Both the position numbers and the translations under genes were made by a program. Below, piece by piece: positions 22,021 to 35,160 of a stretch of DNA of 64,000 nucleotides. Source of the stretch: Phaseolus vulgaris (taxonomy: Eukaryota; Streptophyta; Magnoliopsida; Fabales; Fabaceae); NCBI RefSeq assembly GCF_000499845.2, contig NC_023750.2:4585478-4649477 (forward strand). Reading direction: 5' to 3'. The stretch's first letter is position 1. Each line of letters opens with the position of its first letter. The notes below the pieces were generated by a model, which saw only the letters and a list, made by a program, of their open reading frames with translations, was not told the DNA's origin and searched no databases.

Positions 22021-22458
22021 GATTGATGTGGAATACAAATATTTAGTTAATATAAATGGAATTTTCTGTGATAAGATTATTAGTATGATCGCACCTAATG
22101 CCTTTATCAACATTTTCTCTGTTTTTTTTATCTTTTCTCTTTAGTGAATGAAATTCATTGAAATCACTAATTTAATCAGTGATGATTTTAGTAAACTTAT
22201 CCAATAGTAGAGAGAGTCTCACAAACCTTTATTTTGAGTAAATAAATTAAAATATGTTATAAATTTTTATTCTCCCAATTGGAAAGTGCAAAGGTCTTGG
22301 AAGTTCAAAGGTTCTAAGCCCAAGAGTCTAAGAAACTCACTAACTAGTTTTATTAATGAACTTTTAATTTTAATAACAACAATAATTGTAAATTTAATGA
22401 TGAAGTAATCCAAGAGTGTCCTTAGACTTTTCATCTCCTCAACTTCACTCTTTTCTGT

Positions 22459-22467
22459 TATATATAT
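22459..22467 (+). promoter_or_regulatory. Candidate TATA box of NOV-like gene A
   Basis: tatatatat 63-71 nt upstream of the ATG at 22530. The same site is kept in gene C (62809-62818, minus) and is altered to ttttatgtatt in block B. Confidence 0.5.
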
Positions 22468-22529
22468 TAACTTTCTCTAACCCTTTGGTAGTGATTGTGA
22501 TAAGTGATCAAATAGTTGTAAGCTAGAAA

Positions 22530-25500
22530 ATGGTTACACCAAAGGAGCACATTGAAGAAATACGAAAGAACAAATTTTCCATTGGCAAAGATCCAAACCC
22601 TTTGATTGAAGATTTGCACCAAGCTGTCAAAAATCTGTCTGTTGAGCTTTATACCAAAGATGTTCACTTTCTGATGGAACTCATTCAGGTTCCCACTTAC
22701 TACTTAGCAACATACATCTCAATGTTTCAATGTTTTTCCCCATCTTAGTGTTCAATGTTGTGTTAGCAGTTCTTCTTATTTATTTATTTATGCAATGTTA
22801 GATTGAATATGCAATCCAACGTAAACGATGCTAACAGAAACTTGCAAGGAGATATATGTCACCACCTAACTTGGTGCTTTCTGTGTAGGTTGTGTTGACA
22901 AAATAACATAGGGAATCATTTTGATGCAGTATAGTATTTTATGATAGTACATTTATGTAATTTTTCTAATATTGTTAACATAATCTGAATCATTTTGAAT
23001 TCTGGATTTATCCATTCATTATATTTGATAGGGCTGCTTCACAATGTAAAGTTGTGACATGTTAATGAGATCAGAAAACAATTGATGCCTATGAAGTATT
23101 TTCTATTATTTTTGTGTTCAATTTGTTGCTTCATGTAGTAAATAATTAAACTGGAAGATAATATACCACTATCAATCTACTGTTACTTTTAACAGAATGC
23201 AGAAGATAATTTGTACTCTAAAGGAGTGAAACCTTCACTGGAGTTCATCATTACATCCAAGGACATTACAGCTACTGGTGCTCCAGCTACACTACTGATA
23301 TTCAACAATGAAAAGGGTTTCTCCCCCAAAAACATTGAATCTGTATGCAGTGTTGGACGCTCCACAAAGAAAGGCAACAGAAGCAGTGGTTACATTGGAG
23401 AAAAAGGTACGTGCTCTCTCTTATCTGTCTCAACAAAATATATTGTAAGCTTGTTACAAAGATCTTGTTTTCAGTGAAGAAAAAAATAGTGTTTAAATAC
23501 CAGAATGAATTATTCATATATCCCAACAACGTATTTGAATCAATGCAATGCCTTGTCGTTAGAGCATGACGGTGTGTTTGTTTTTTTTTGTGGATAATAC
23601 TGCTTTTGTTGTGAAATATATGAACTCAAATTAACATTGGTCATCTATTTTGAAAAACCACAGTAATCAATTAGCATGATTAATATAAGAGATTTTTTCG
23701 AGTTAAAGGTGGTGCATGACATAATTTTCCCTTTGGTTGACTTGCAGGAATTGGGTTCAAGAGTGTGTTTCTGGTTACCACTCAGCCTTATATTTTCAGC
23801 AATGGATATCAGATACGCTTCAATGAGAAGCCTTGTCCACAATGTGGCCTTGGGTATATAGTTCCTGAGTGGATTGAGGAGAAGCCAACGCTTCAAGACA
23901 TAAAGAAGATATATGGTGGTGGAGTTGATTTGCTTCCAACTACAACAATTGTCTTACCTCTGAAGCCAGATAAAGTCACTCCTGTGAAACTGCAGTTATC
24001 AAACTTTCATCCAGAAGTTCTCTTGTTTCTTGCGAAGATCAGACATCTTTCTGTCAGAGAACATAAAGAGGATTCCAAGGAAAATAAAGTCAGTGCAATA
24101 TCTATTTCTAGTGAGGTTAACTTTGTTTCCAGGAAAAACATGAATGCTGAGTCCTACACTCTGAACTTAACCGCTGTGGAAAATGGTGTTTCTGATAAGG
24201 AATGCAGCTACTATATGTGGAAGCAAAAGTTTCCTGTGAGGTTGGAAAATGTGGTTGAAAGGAGAAAGGATGTGGAGGAGTGGGTTGTTACATTAGCCTT
24301 CCCACATCAGGATAGGCTTAATAGGGGAATGAGCTCATCTGGGGTCTATGCTTTTCTTCCCACAGAAATGGTCACTAATTTCCCATTCATAATTCAAGCA
24401 GATTTTGTCTTGGCATCTTCTAGGGAAACAATTCTCATGGATGACAAGTGGAACCGTGGAATACTAAAATGTGTTCCAACAGCTTTCGTAGATTCATTCA
24501 AAACCCTTATCTTAGGGTCAGATCAAGCTCCTGTTTCCACTTTGGCAAACATGTTCAAATTCATTCCAATCAGAAGTTCTCCATACGAGAAGTTAAACTA
24601 TGTGAGGGAGAAAATAAAAGAGAAACTGCTTGAAGAAAATATTATTCCCATAGAGACGTACAAGAAGCAGAAGCACTTCTGTAAATCACATGAAGTAGGA
24701 CGGCTTCTGCCTGAGTTCTGGAATGTTTTGAATGATGCTCAGGCTGAAGGAATACAGTTGGACAACCTATCTTATGGTAAAAGGAAAATCTTGAGTTCTG
24801 CTCTTGATATGAGTCAGTATGATGGCATACTCGAGTTTTTAGGTGTAGAACATGTTAAAGCTCGCTGGTATGCAAAGTGCATTCAGAGTTCCAATTTTGT
24901 GGATAGATTATCTGAAAAATTATATCTGAAGCTTTTACTCTTTATTGCCACAAATTGGGACTCGTTCTTTGGTGAGTCCAACATGACGGACATTCCATTG
25001 CTTAAGTATGTGTGTTCTGATGGGAGTCTGTCACATTGCAGTGTTTATGATTGTGGAAATGGGTCCATACAATTGGTTCAGGCAGATTCCAAAAAGTCTT
25101 GTCCTCGTTCTTGGCTTATTAGTTGGAACAGGCTATTTTCTTGTGTAACCGATCAATATTTTATCCCAGAATTTACTCAGCATGCTATCTTAACTTTTCC
25201 CCAAAGGACTACTTTGCTGGATTGGCTAGAAAATGAAGTCCGATTTAATACTTTGAATGTGTATGACTTTGCAGAAAATCTTTGCAGCTCCATAGGAAAC
25301 AACTCCAAGCTTGCCGTTATATATGCCAATTTCCTATATCATTCTTTTTCCAAAAATTACATTTCCAGCTTTGAAGTTGACGCACTCTGTGAGTCTATGC
25401 CAATTGTGGACAAGTATGGCAATGTGAATGAATCTAGAAATAAGGTTCTTGTGCCAGCTAGAGTAAGCAATTGGGCAAAGTTGATGGTGTCAAATCCTTG

Positions 25501-28500
25501 GGTGAATCAAAATTATGTTGAGATGGGAGAGGTATACTTGAATAGGTCTACTTATGCGGGTCAATCTACAGACCACCAGAAGCTCATAGAATTCATGACT
25601 GATCACCTTGGTGCTTCTGATATTCCAGATTTATACCCTCCCAATGCTGGATTTTCTGCGGCAGATACACGACTTACAAAAGAGAATGCCTTTTTGTTCT
25701 TGCGTTGGATTAAGAACCAAAATTCCAAGTTAGGTGGTATACCACAGAGATTCCTAGAATGCATAAAGAATGGCAGCTGGCTCAAAGTTACAGTCAATGG
25801 ATGGATGCCACCTTCAAAGTCATTTCTAATTGAATCATCTTTGGGAAAAACTCTGGAAAGTTGTTCTTCTCTTGTGGACATTCCACTCGTTGATGAGACG
25901 TTCTATGGAAGTCGGATACATCACTATAAGAAGGAACTGCAAACTGTTGGTGTGATGCTCAGTTATGAGGAGGCTTGCGAATTCATTGGAAAAGAATTAA
26001 TGCATAGAGCAGAAAATTACAATTTAAGCCGCAACCGTGTTATTTTGATGCTTGAATTCATTAAATGTCAGAGGGAACGTGTTCTTCCTTTAGACAAATT
26101 TGTTAACAGCATCAAAAAAGGTAAGTGGTTAAAGACATCTCTTGGTCTCAGGTCTCCCAAGGGATCTGTGTTATATGATGAGGAATGGAAAATTGCTTCA
26201 CAAATTAGTGCTATTCGTTTTATTGATAGAACTTATTTTGGTAAGGAAATTTATAATTTCAAAGAGGAGCTTATGTTGCTTGGTGTGATTGTTGGCTTTA
26301 GTAGAAACTATCAAGTTGTCATTGATCATTTAAAATTACCATCAAACTTTGCCAGTTTGAATGCTGAGGCGTTTCTGTTGTTGATGGAATGTGTAAAGTT
26401 TTCCTCTGCCTCGGTTGAACTTGTGAATTCAATCAAGACAGCAAGCTGCCTGAAGACTAACATGGGTTTCAAAGTTCCAGGTGATTGTTTTTTGTCTGAT
26501 CCTGTATGGGGCTGCATTTTGGAGGTATTTGGTGGTCTTCCTGTGATTGATAAAAAGTTCTTCGGAGAGAGGATTTTCAGTTACAAAGGTGAATTGAAGC
26601 AAATAGGGGTGGTGGTTGACTTTGAGGAAGCTATCAAAGAATTTGTTGGTCAGTTCAAACAGAAGGCATCTGATGATTCCTTTAGCCAACAACACGTGAA
26701 ATCGTTTCTTTCATGTCACAGACTGCTGAAGGGAACTGAATATAAATTTCCTGCTGATCTCTTAGCGACCGTACGAAGTGAGAAGTGGTTGCTTACCAGG
26801 ATTGGTGGCTATAGTGTTCCAAGAGATTGCATTCTTGATGGTGTGTCATGGAAATCTATTTCTTCAATAACTTGTCTTCCTTTCATTGATGACAGTGACA
26901 ACTGTTATGGTACAGAAATTCATGAGTACAAGGAAGAGCTGAAGAGCTTTGGTGTTGTTACTGAATTGAAAGATAGGGTGAAGTTTGTGCTTAAATATTT
27001 GAATTTTCCTTCAGATCCCTCCTCCATTGCTCCTGAAAGTGTCTTTTCTTTTCTGGAGTGTATTCGACTTCTACTCAAAGGGGCTGTGTCGCCCCATGAT
27101 GAAGCCTTCAGAAAAAGATTGTCTACAAACTGGTTGAAAACACATGATGGTTATAGGTCTCCAGATCAGTGTGTGTTGTTCGATTCCAAGTGGGGTGTGT
27201 ACTTCAAGCCAACTGATGGGCTTTTCATTGATGCCAATTTTTATGGTCCCCAAATTTCATCTTACAAAGAAGAACTCAAAGAAATAGGAGTCATAGTTGA
27301 CCTTGAGGAGGGATGTGTTTTGGCTGCTAAGTACCTTGACTCTCTCTGTGATTTTAACACTATCATGGAAATATACAGGTACTCAAGCATATTTTTTTCC
27401 TCTAGGCAAATATTCTCTCAAGCATATATTTATTACTCTTTTCTGTTCATACTTTTGTCCAATGAGTTATTAGTATTTTCTATTTAATAATTGGATCACT
27501 ATACGAAATCAGATTATAGAAAGACTTGTTACTGTGAGTTTCTGTTATTAGAATTTTAGAATAGACAACATTTTGTTAATGTGACTTCTGTTAATAACTT
27601 CGATTTACAAAATAATCTTTTGTTGTCAATATGTTCTTTTGTTACAGACTTGTTATATTCTTTAGTCAATAAGATTCATGATACTTATGTTTTTTTTCCG
27701 TCTAATTATGACAACATTTTGGATTTTTTAGGTACTTGCGTGAACACTGCAAACCTCAGGATATAGGAACCACAAAGATTTGGATACCAGAAAGTGCAAA
27801 GTGGGTGCATGCAAAAGAATGTGTGATACATGATACTGATAATCTTTTTGCTTCCAAATTTTATGTTCTAGAAGATATCTATGATAAGAAGATTCTTCCC
27901 TTTTTCTCCTTAAAGATGGAAGTCAGGACTAAGCCCTCAGTTGATGATTATGTCAACCTTTGGAATGAATGGGAGAGTTCAGTGGAACAGCTGTCATACG
28001 ACAAGTGCCATAAGTTCTGGTTATTTATGTTACACCATTTTACCTTACATACTGAGAAAAAACTTTCTGAAAGGTTCCTGAAGCTTCCTGCTACTTCAGG
28101 CAACAATGATATATTCTTACTAGAGAAGAAAGATGTTTTCATTCCTGACAACCTTCATCTGAAGAGGCTATTTGAGATGGAGAAAGTCTTCGTCTGGTAT
28201 CCTCAGAACTTGGTGCCATCATCTAGGAATGATTTATCTGATTTGTACAGAAAGATTGGTGCTCGAAGTGTCTCTGAGTGTATATGCACTGAATATCCCT
28301 CACTGCCGAATGTTGTTGAACTTAAGCAGATTGATGCTGCTAATGTTTGTAATGTGAAGGTGTTGGTGAAACTTATTCTTGGTTTTCTTGCTTGTTCCAG
28401 CCTTAAAATGGAACCAAACAAGAGGCATGAAGCTGTCAAAGGTCTACTCAACTTAAGTTTCTTTGAAATCAAAGATTCAATAAATGTAAGTTATAGTTTG

Positions 28501-28978
28501 TCATTATCATCAGGGAACATCATTACCAAAAGGGAAAACAGAATGGTTCGTTGGGAGAGTCAAAGTTCAATGTTTTCACCCAAATGAACTGGCATGGTGA
28601 AAATGCTGGCTTGGTGAAGTATGCAACATATTTTTCAGAAGCCATATCAGAGGGTGTTTTGATGGAGAATCACGATCATGTTGCTCTACTCTCTGAGCTC
28701 ATCAGATTGGCTTTTTTGCTGAAGTTCAATGAGGAGGCAATTGACTTCCTCATGGACTCCAAGAACTTGCAGATTTTCTGTGAGGATGATGACTTCCTCA
28801 GTTCTGTATTTGGATCCACAAGTATTTATGGTATTTTTTGTTATCATTTTATATACCAGTTACAATTTATTTATTTTATTATTTTTAATTTTCTGATTCA
28901 TAGTGTTGTTTTGTTTTTTCAGCAAAGTGTTTCTATGAGATCACATCCAGAATTTTGTGGAAGACATGGAAGAGATAA
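22530..28978 (+). pseudogene. NO VEIN-like GHKL/HSP90-type ATPase protein, copy A (3' frameshift)
   Basis: Exons 22530-22688, 23196-23406, 23748-27378, 27732-28830 and 28923-28978; all introns GT-AG. The N-terminus is a GHKL (Bergerat-fold) ATPase: N-box ELIQNAEDNLY across the exon 1/2 junction, NNEKGFSPKNIESV, and the glycine motif GYIGEKGIGFKSVF across the exon 2/3 junction. The zinc-ribbon-like CPQCGLGYIVPEW follows. Residues about 800-1310 hold five repeats of about 112 residues (WLKT..G...P...L...FYG..I..YKEELK..GV). Family members are nuclear or cytoplasmic plant proteins; NO VEIN itself acts in vascular and auxin-related cell-fate decisions, but this member's role is unknown. A T-run of four (28573-28576) where copy C has five shifts the frame, so translation ends at TGA 28585-28587 (1618 aa) instead of about 1718 aa. 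Loss is only about 100 C-terminal residues, so the gene may still be partly functional. Confidence 0.88.
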
Positions 28979-29510
28979 TCCTCGCTTGATTTTCATGGCC
29001 ATACTTACATATATTATTGTGTTCTGTTGTCTGCAGTAAGTATATAAAGTTTATAATCTTTGTTTTCTATTTAGTCTATGTATGGACGAAGTACCAAAAG
29101 TTGAATATCTATATGAGTGTTTCATTATCTTTTTCAAATTTTTTCCTTTCTTTTTGTCTGTTCTAACTGTGAATAGTTCGATTAATTTGCTAGTGGACCT
29201 TAAATTGAATGAGTTTGTAAAACTCGTTTATGTTGAAAGGTAAAACCAATATAAAATATTTACAGATCTTCTGTAAAATTGAATTTTTGTTCATTTCCAT
29301 TGACACTTACTCTTTTACTATATTTTTAACAATATAAAAAATGAATTTTCTATTTATTTTAGATAACATCCCAACTTTGTAATATAATATATATTTTTAT
29401 ACAATATTTTAAATCATATTGTTATTATATAATTAAATATTTTATTATTTTTCAAATCCAAATGTATTATATAACTAATTATTTAATTCATTAAAAATAA
29501 AATTAAACTA

Positions 29511-29541
<31 letters not shown>
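29511..29541. repeat. (TAA)n microsatellite
   Basis: About ten uninterrupted AAT/TAA units within the A-specific stretch of the 3' flank. Confidence 0.9.
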
Positions 29542-30222
29542 TAAAAAGTAATATTAAGGAGGAGTTAATTTTTTCTTTTCATGACTAAAGTAATAAAAAA
29601 GATTTTTTTTTTTTTAAGAAAGTTATACTACCTATTGTCGGTGATATAATTATTATGTGAGTTAAGTCATAATCGAATTATGACACTACGGCTACACTTT
29701 TAAGTAAAAACACTTGTTATCTATAATTTTTAGTCTAAAAAATTGGTATGAGAAAAAAGTTTATAAGTTTGAATTCTAATAGAATAGTTGTTGAGAGAAT
29801 TGAAATTCTATTGTTTGATACCAAATGCCCTAAAACTTAACTTCTTTCCTCCAAACTCACTTTCATAATTTCTCATTCAACTTTTTCTCCTATAATACAC
29901 AAAGTACATTTCTCATGTATTTTTCACGCTCTTCATAAGATTGAGTATACGTGGATATAATATATAAAGAGTACTTTGTTAAACTAAGGACAATTTTTTT
30001 TTTATTCATGGAGTCCATCAATATTGCAAGAGCATTAATTACCTCAAAATAAATCACCACTTACATACTTGTAATGACCATATATGTATAGACTTCTTAA
30101 TTTTAAATTAGAATATTCATTATCTTTTAAATAAGTATAAATTAAATCTATATGTTTTTACAAAATGTAATAGTTATTAAATTCAAATTTATCATAATAA
30201 TTAATTTATGATAATGATTATT

Positions 30223-30247
30223 AATATATATATATATATATATATAT
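30223..30247. repeat. (TA)n microsatellite
   Basis: About twelve TA units. The matching place in blocks B and C has only a few interrupted units. Confidence 0.9.
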
Positions 30248-30539
30248 TTGTGGTTATAATAACCTAAAATTGGAAATAATATTATTATCACGCTAAAAAA
30301 ATTTGCATTAATTGTAGTGGTTTTAATATAATGGTTTCACACAATTGTCATAATTCTCAAGTACCAATCAATTTTAAGATCTCTTAGAATTTGACTTAAA
30401 CTATTTTTGTTGGACGCAATTCTAAAAAGATTATCTACTTTTTACAGTTGTGCGATTTAGGCAAAGTCAAGCTAATACTATCCAAAAAAGAGATAATTTA
30501 GAAATGCTCATCATAAATAAAGATGTTAAAGTTGATGAA

Positions 30540-31275
30540 AATGCTTATTAAAATTATAGGAAAAATGAAATATTACAAAAAACAACTTCATTATTCCAAT
30601 ACAACAACCTGAACAAGAAGTTTATGAAGTGACAAAAGATACATGCACACTTTCTTTTCCTATACAACAACTAGATTCTTCACTAGAGTTAACTTCTAAA
30701 TGAGAAAATGTGTGTATAAATATAAAATGATAAAAAAGAATCATGTTTGGTAACTTCTTGCCTACATGGAAAAGATGTCAATAGACTTAAATGTGTTCAC
30801 ACAAAAAATCACAATCTTGATGGCACCATACAAAAGAACAAGGAAATAGTAGTCACTAAATAATACTCAACAACTTGAAGTTGTCTACAATGAAATGTTT
30901 GTGCTAGTTGCTTGCCAAGATACAGGTAAAGCTTGCAACACGAAAAGGTTGGAGTATTCACCAATTGAATTTCAAGCAAACTTTTTTAAATGATGTTTTT
31001 TGAAGAAGAAATATACATTGAGCAACCTCAAATGAAGCTATAAAGTGTTAAAGCTGAGAAAAGTTCTATATGACTTAAAGAAAACTCCTCAAGCATGGTA
31101 TAACAAAATTGATGAGTACTTCATTGGTCAAGAATTAAAGAGAAGCAAGAGTGAGCCAACATTATACATCAAGACTCAAGGTCAATATGATACTCTTATT
31201 GTCTTAATATACTTAGACGGTCTTATCTAAATAGGAAACAATATGAAGATGATGTTGGAACTGAAAAAAGACACG
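30540..31275 (+). pseudogene. Copia reverse-transcriptase relic
   Basis: Heavily decayed pol fragment. Near 30960-31020 a broken frame gives EEEIYIEQPQ; 31045-31230 reads LRKVLYDLKKTPQAWYNKID and SEPTLYIKTQGQYDTLIVL, the copia RT core. The catalytic YVDD is changed to YLDG and followed by a stop. The upstream part (about 30540-30720) recurs in reverse complement at 49690-49870 in block B, so this relic lay next to the NOV-like gene before duplication. Confidence 0.82.
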
Positions 31276-31547
31276 GTGAGAACATTTGATGAGAAGAGAA
31301 TGACTCCAGTAGAGATGCAAATTAGAAGAGAAAAGAATTTATGTTACACATGTGATGAGAGGTTCACTCAAACCATAGATACCCAAATAAACATATATTT
31401 TTGCTTCAAATTTATGACTGAAGACCAAGCAATCGATCTGGACCCTCCTCTCTATGTAGAACAGATATTAGAGACGAAGCATCATCTCTCTTACAGTGCT
31501 TTAAAAGCAACTAATGGTCTGGGCACCTTGAAATTTCAAGGACAAAT
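31276..31547 (+). pseudogene. Older Ty3/gypsy relic: gag end with zinc knuckle
   Basis: MTPVEMQIRREKNLCYTCDERF and DLDPPLYVEQ...HHLSYSALKATNGLGTLKF are typical of the gag/protease boundary of legume gypsy elements. The zinc knuckle has the first two cysteines but lacks the usual His-Cys half. It is fused to the copia RT relic at about 31275 and cut at 31547/31548 by the next gypsy element. Confidence 0.8.
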
Positions 31548-31883
31548 TGTTAGGACACAAAATCAGGATAGGACTTAGAAGGTATATTATAGGAAAAATG
31601 TAAGGAATAAAGGGTAAGGTAGCGGTTAGTGATTTGTAAAGTAGCATTTAGTGGTTTGTAAGGTAGCGGTTAGTGGTATTTAAATAAAGACCAACCGGTT
31701 TAGTGAAGGTGGTTACATTTTTTGAATTCAGTTTGGTAAACAGGGAAAATCCTGTGTAAAAGGAATAATTGTTTCCTTTGTGGATGTTGTGAGTGTAAAG
31801 TGCAGAAGCAATAATACATAGATTATTCAACAGAATTTGTGTTCTTGGTTTATCTTTGGGTGTGTTTTTCTTGGTTCGTAACA
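31548..31883 (+). repeat. Gypsy 5' LTR
   Basis: 336 bp with TGTTA...TAACA inverted ends. It contains short tandem copies of a ggtagcggttagtggtttgtaa-like unit. Confidence 0.9.
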
Positions 31884-31901
31884 AATTGGTCCGACCTGTC
31901 G
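31884..31901 (+). other. Candidate gypsy primer-binding site
   Basis: aattggtccgacctgtcg directly follows the LTR end TAACA. The position fits a tRNA primer site; I cannot name the tRNA with confidence. Confidence 0.5.
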
Positions 31902-31922
31902 AATAAAAAAAAGGAAGTGAGG

Positions 31923-33025
31923 ATGGAACAGAGAACTGTGGCTTTAAAGAAAGTAACTAGCGAACAGGGGAGGTTAATGACGGAGATGAAGACAAACATT
32001 AACAACCTAAAGACAGACATTAGCGGGCTAAAGGAGAGCATTCTTGACATAAAGGAATTTCTGCAGGAATTCAAGAAGGGAGATAGAATGTCCGACGAAG
32101 GGGAAAGCTCGGTGAACGGGGAAGAAAGAAGGGAAGACCGGTCCAGACATGAGAACAAATTAGATATGGAAGAGGAAGAGGAATTGAAACCCTGGGTCAT
32201 AAGGGTGGAGTTACCTAGTTTTGAGGGTGCGGATCCTTCGAGATGGTTAGTTAGAGCCGAGAACGTCTTCGAGGTACAAAGTGTCTCATCCTGAGAAAGG
32301 TTGCAGTTGGCTTTCATCAGCATGGAGGGCAATGCCAATTCGTGGTTCACTTTTTGGAGAAATAACGCCAAGAACCATTCTTGGGAAGAATTCTCCATGG
32401 CATTGAATCAGAGGTTTGGCGGAAAAGAGAGGTGTTCCGTGTTTGAGAAGCTGGCCAAACTTAAACAGAATGGGAGAGTGGAGGAATACATTCAAGAATT
32501 TGAGGGGTTAGTGTCACAGGCGCCGCCGACAGGGGAGAAACAATTGTTGGGGTATTTCTTGCGAGATTACAACCCATGATTCGAAGCCAGATTAGACCTC
32601 ATGATCCAAAAGAGGTGATGAGAGCAATGGAGATTGCCCTTGATGTAGAAGAGACTTTCAAGAAAGAAAAGGGGGGCAACAACGGGTTCAGGAATATGGC
32701 GTCATTTAGACGTTCGGGAATTACAGACCATACCGAAGTGTATAGGGGAAACAGTGGGCCGATGACGTCTAGTGTGGCTAGCAATGCGAGAAAGGAGACT
32801 GCTTCCTCCAATAGAGAGTTTCAGCCAGGAGAAGGATCAAGGAACAATGGTTCTAGGACACTCCCTTATCCGGAGTATGTGAGACAAAGGGAAGAAGGAA
32901 GATGTTTCCACTATGGAGGGGCGTACAGTCCAGGACATCGTTGTCCAGAGAAGAATTTGAGGGTAATTATTTGTACAAAGGATGAGAGAGGCCCAACAGA
33001 GGAGAATCAGGGGTTGTTGGGGTAG
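31923..33025 (+). pseudogene. Gypsy gag, broken
   Basis: Starts MEQRTVALKKV, has a coiled-coil-like N-terminal part, then the retrotrans_gag core ELPSFEGADPSRWLVRAE, SWFTFWRNN, FSMALNQRFGGKERCSVFEKL and VEEYIQEFEGLV. An in-frame TGA (32292-32294) and a frameshift near 32575 break it. The zinc knuckle reads CFHYGGAYSPGHRC: the second cysteine has become tyrosine, so zinc binding should be lost. Confidence 0.87.
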
Positions 33026-33545
33026 ATGGAGGACAATGTAGAAGAGGAAGAAGAGGAGAAGGAGTATCGACGAATGGAGTTATCCCTTTTTTTCTGTTGG
33101 GGGACTAACACAACCTCATACCATGAAATTACAGGGGACCGTGAAGGGTAGAACCACAATGGTGTTAATATAGTGGGGCTAGTCACAACTTTATCTCTAT
33201 AACGTTGGTCAATCAATTGAGATTACATGTGGAACCCTCACCTACGTATAAAATGAGACTAGGGGATAGCCATAAAAAGACAACAAACGGATGTTGTCTT
33301 GAGGTAGAGGTACATCTTGGAGACTATATGGTCAAAGAGACCTTCTTCCTATTTGAGCTAAGGGGGGTGGATGTGATATTAGGGGTGGCGTGGTTGGAAA
33401 CTTTGGGGGAAGTGAAAGTAAATTGGAGGACGTTGACCATGAATTTCTGTATGGAAGGTAAAAAGGTGCATATTAGAGGAGACCACAGGTTAGTTAGAAC
33501 GTTGGTAACTCTAAAAGCACTAAAAAAAAAATAAGGAGATCGAGG
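33026..33545 (+). pseudogene. Gypsy aspartic protease, active site lost
   Basis: The region around 33160-33190 corresponds to the protease active site, but a 2-bp loss removes the catalytic aspartate codon (reading ttaatatagtggggctag) and creates stops. Downstream the protease fold continues: LVNQLRLHVEPSP, VHLGDYMVKETFF, GVDVILGVAWLETLG (33205-33534). Confidence 0.82.
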
Positions 33546-35160
33546 CGGTGTCACTTATATGGGGGATGGAAAATGCTGACCAGTCAAACCCAAATCAGTC
33601 CTGGAGTCATCAAGAGCTCGTTTGTTTGACGTTGTCACAAGCAGCGGATTTGGAAGAGGTTTTGAAGGAGTATGAAGGGGTTTCTGAAGAACCCAAACAA
33701 CTACCTCCCAACAGGGAAATTGACCATAAAATTCCCATTAAAGCAGGAGTAGACCCCATCAATGTAAAACCGTACAGATACCCCCATCTGATGAAGACGA
33801 AAATAGAAAAACAGGTGGAGAAAATGTTGAAGATTGGGATAATCATACCAAGTAATAGTCCCTACTCTAGTCCGGTGATCCTCGTAAAGAAGAAGGATGG
33901 CAGTTGGAGATTTTGCTTTGACTACAGGGCTTTGATTAAGGCGACTATTTCGGATAAGTTTCCTATTCCGGTGATAGAAGAATTGTTAGAAGAATTGCAT
34001 GGGGCACACTATTTTTCCAAGGTGGATCTTAGGGCGGGGTATCACCAGATCCGCATGCATGAATTAGATATACATAAGACCACTTTTCGTACCCACCACG
34101 GTCATTATGAAACACTTGTCATGCTTTTCGAACTAACTAACGCACCGGCCACTTTTCAATGCACCATGAATGGCATCTTACAGCCATATTTGAGGAAGTT
34201 TGTTTTGGTTTTCTTTGATGACAGACTGATTTACAGTCGAACCTGAAAGGAACACTTGTCACACTTGGAAAAAATTTTAAAGACTTTGCAACACAACCAG
34301 TTCTACGCAAATCACAAGAAATGTGAGTTTCGCAAGCAGGAGGTGCAGTATGTAGGACACATCATTTTGGGACAGGGTATTCAAATGGATCCTCAAAAAG
34401 TTTCAGTCATCTTGTAGTGGCCAATACCCAAATCCTTGAAAGCTTTAAGAGGATTTTTGGGCCTCACATGTTACTATAGGAGGTTCATTTATAACTATGG
34501 AAGAATAGCTAGATCCCTGACATAGTTGTTAAAAAAATGAAACTTTGAGTGGATAATAGAAAGCACGGAAGCCATGCGACAGTTGAAGTCAACAGTCACA
34601 ACAGTGTCGGTATTGATGATGCCCGATTTCAGTCAGCCTTTCTGCATCGAGTTCGATGCATCGGGAAAAGGCATAAGAGCGGTGCTATCTCAGAAAAAAA
34701 AAAAAAAAAAACAATTGCTTTTTTCAGTAAAGCTTTGGCCAAGATTTCTCTAACAAAGTCAATTTACGAAAAAGAACTAATGGCTTTGGTATTAGCCATT
34801 CAGCATTGAGACCATACCTATTGGGATGGAAGTTCACAGTCTACATCGACCAGAACAGTTTGAGGTACCTCCTGGAACAAAGAATTACCACTCAGAACCA
34901 AAAAAATTCGTTACCCAAACTTTTGGGGTATAACTTTGACATTGTGAGCATCCAATAGGGTGGCAGACGCTCTGCCACGAAGATTGGAGGAAGAGGAAGA
35001 AAGAGTGGTGGAAATCAATGTCTTGTCCAGACCCTATTGGAGGGATATTGAATTAGTGGAAGAAGAAAATCAACAAGACCCGATATTGAAAAAGATCATG
35101 GAAGAGTTAAAAAGCAATCCTGAGGCACACGAAATTATACCCTAGAAAGTGGGAGACTGC
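33546..35160 (+). pseudogene. Gypsy reverse transcriptase and RNase H, broken
   Basis: RT in 33548-34246: [50 protein letters not shown] and the catalytic [10 protein letters not shown] near 34210, followed by TGA. RNase H remains lie at about 34549-34960 (KALAKISLTKSIYEKELMAL), and MADALPRR near 34960 marks the connection to integrase. Many stops; non-functional. Confidence 0.87.

Larger units (their letters stand above)
28979..30540. other. 3' flank of copy A: AT-rich, shared with blocks B and C
   Basis: Matches 55440-56200 in reverse complement (for example the ggttataataacctaaaa region near 30255), apart from an extra AT-rich stretch at about 29205-29812 that block C lacks. No genes. It contains the two microsatellites listed separately. 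Confidence 0.6.

Noticed and set aside
23765..27487. Single-exon gene for the large NOV-like reading frame
   Set aside because: Exons 1 and 2 with the ATPase motifs join it in frame through GT-AG introns, so its apparent start is internal.
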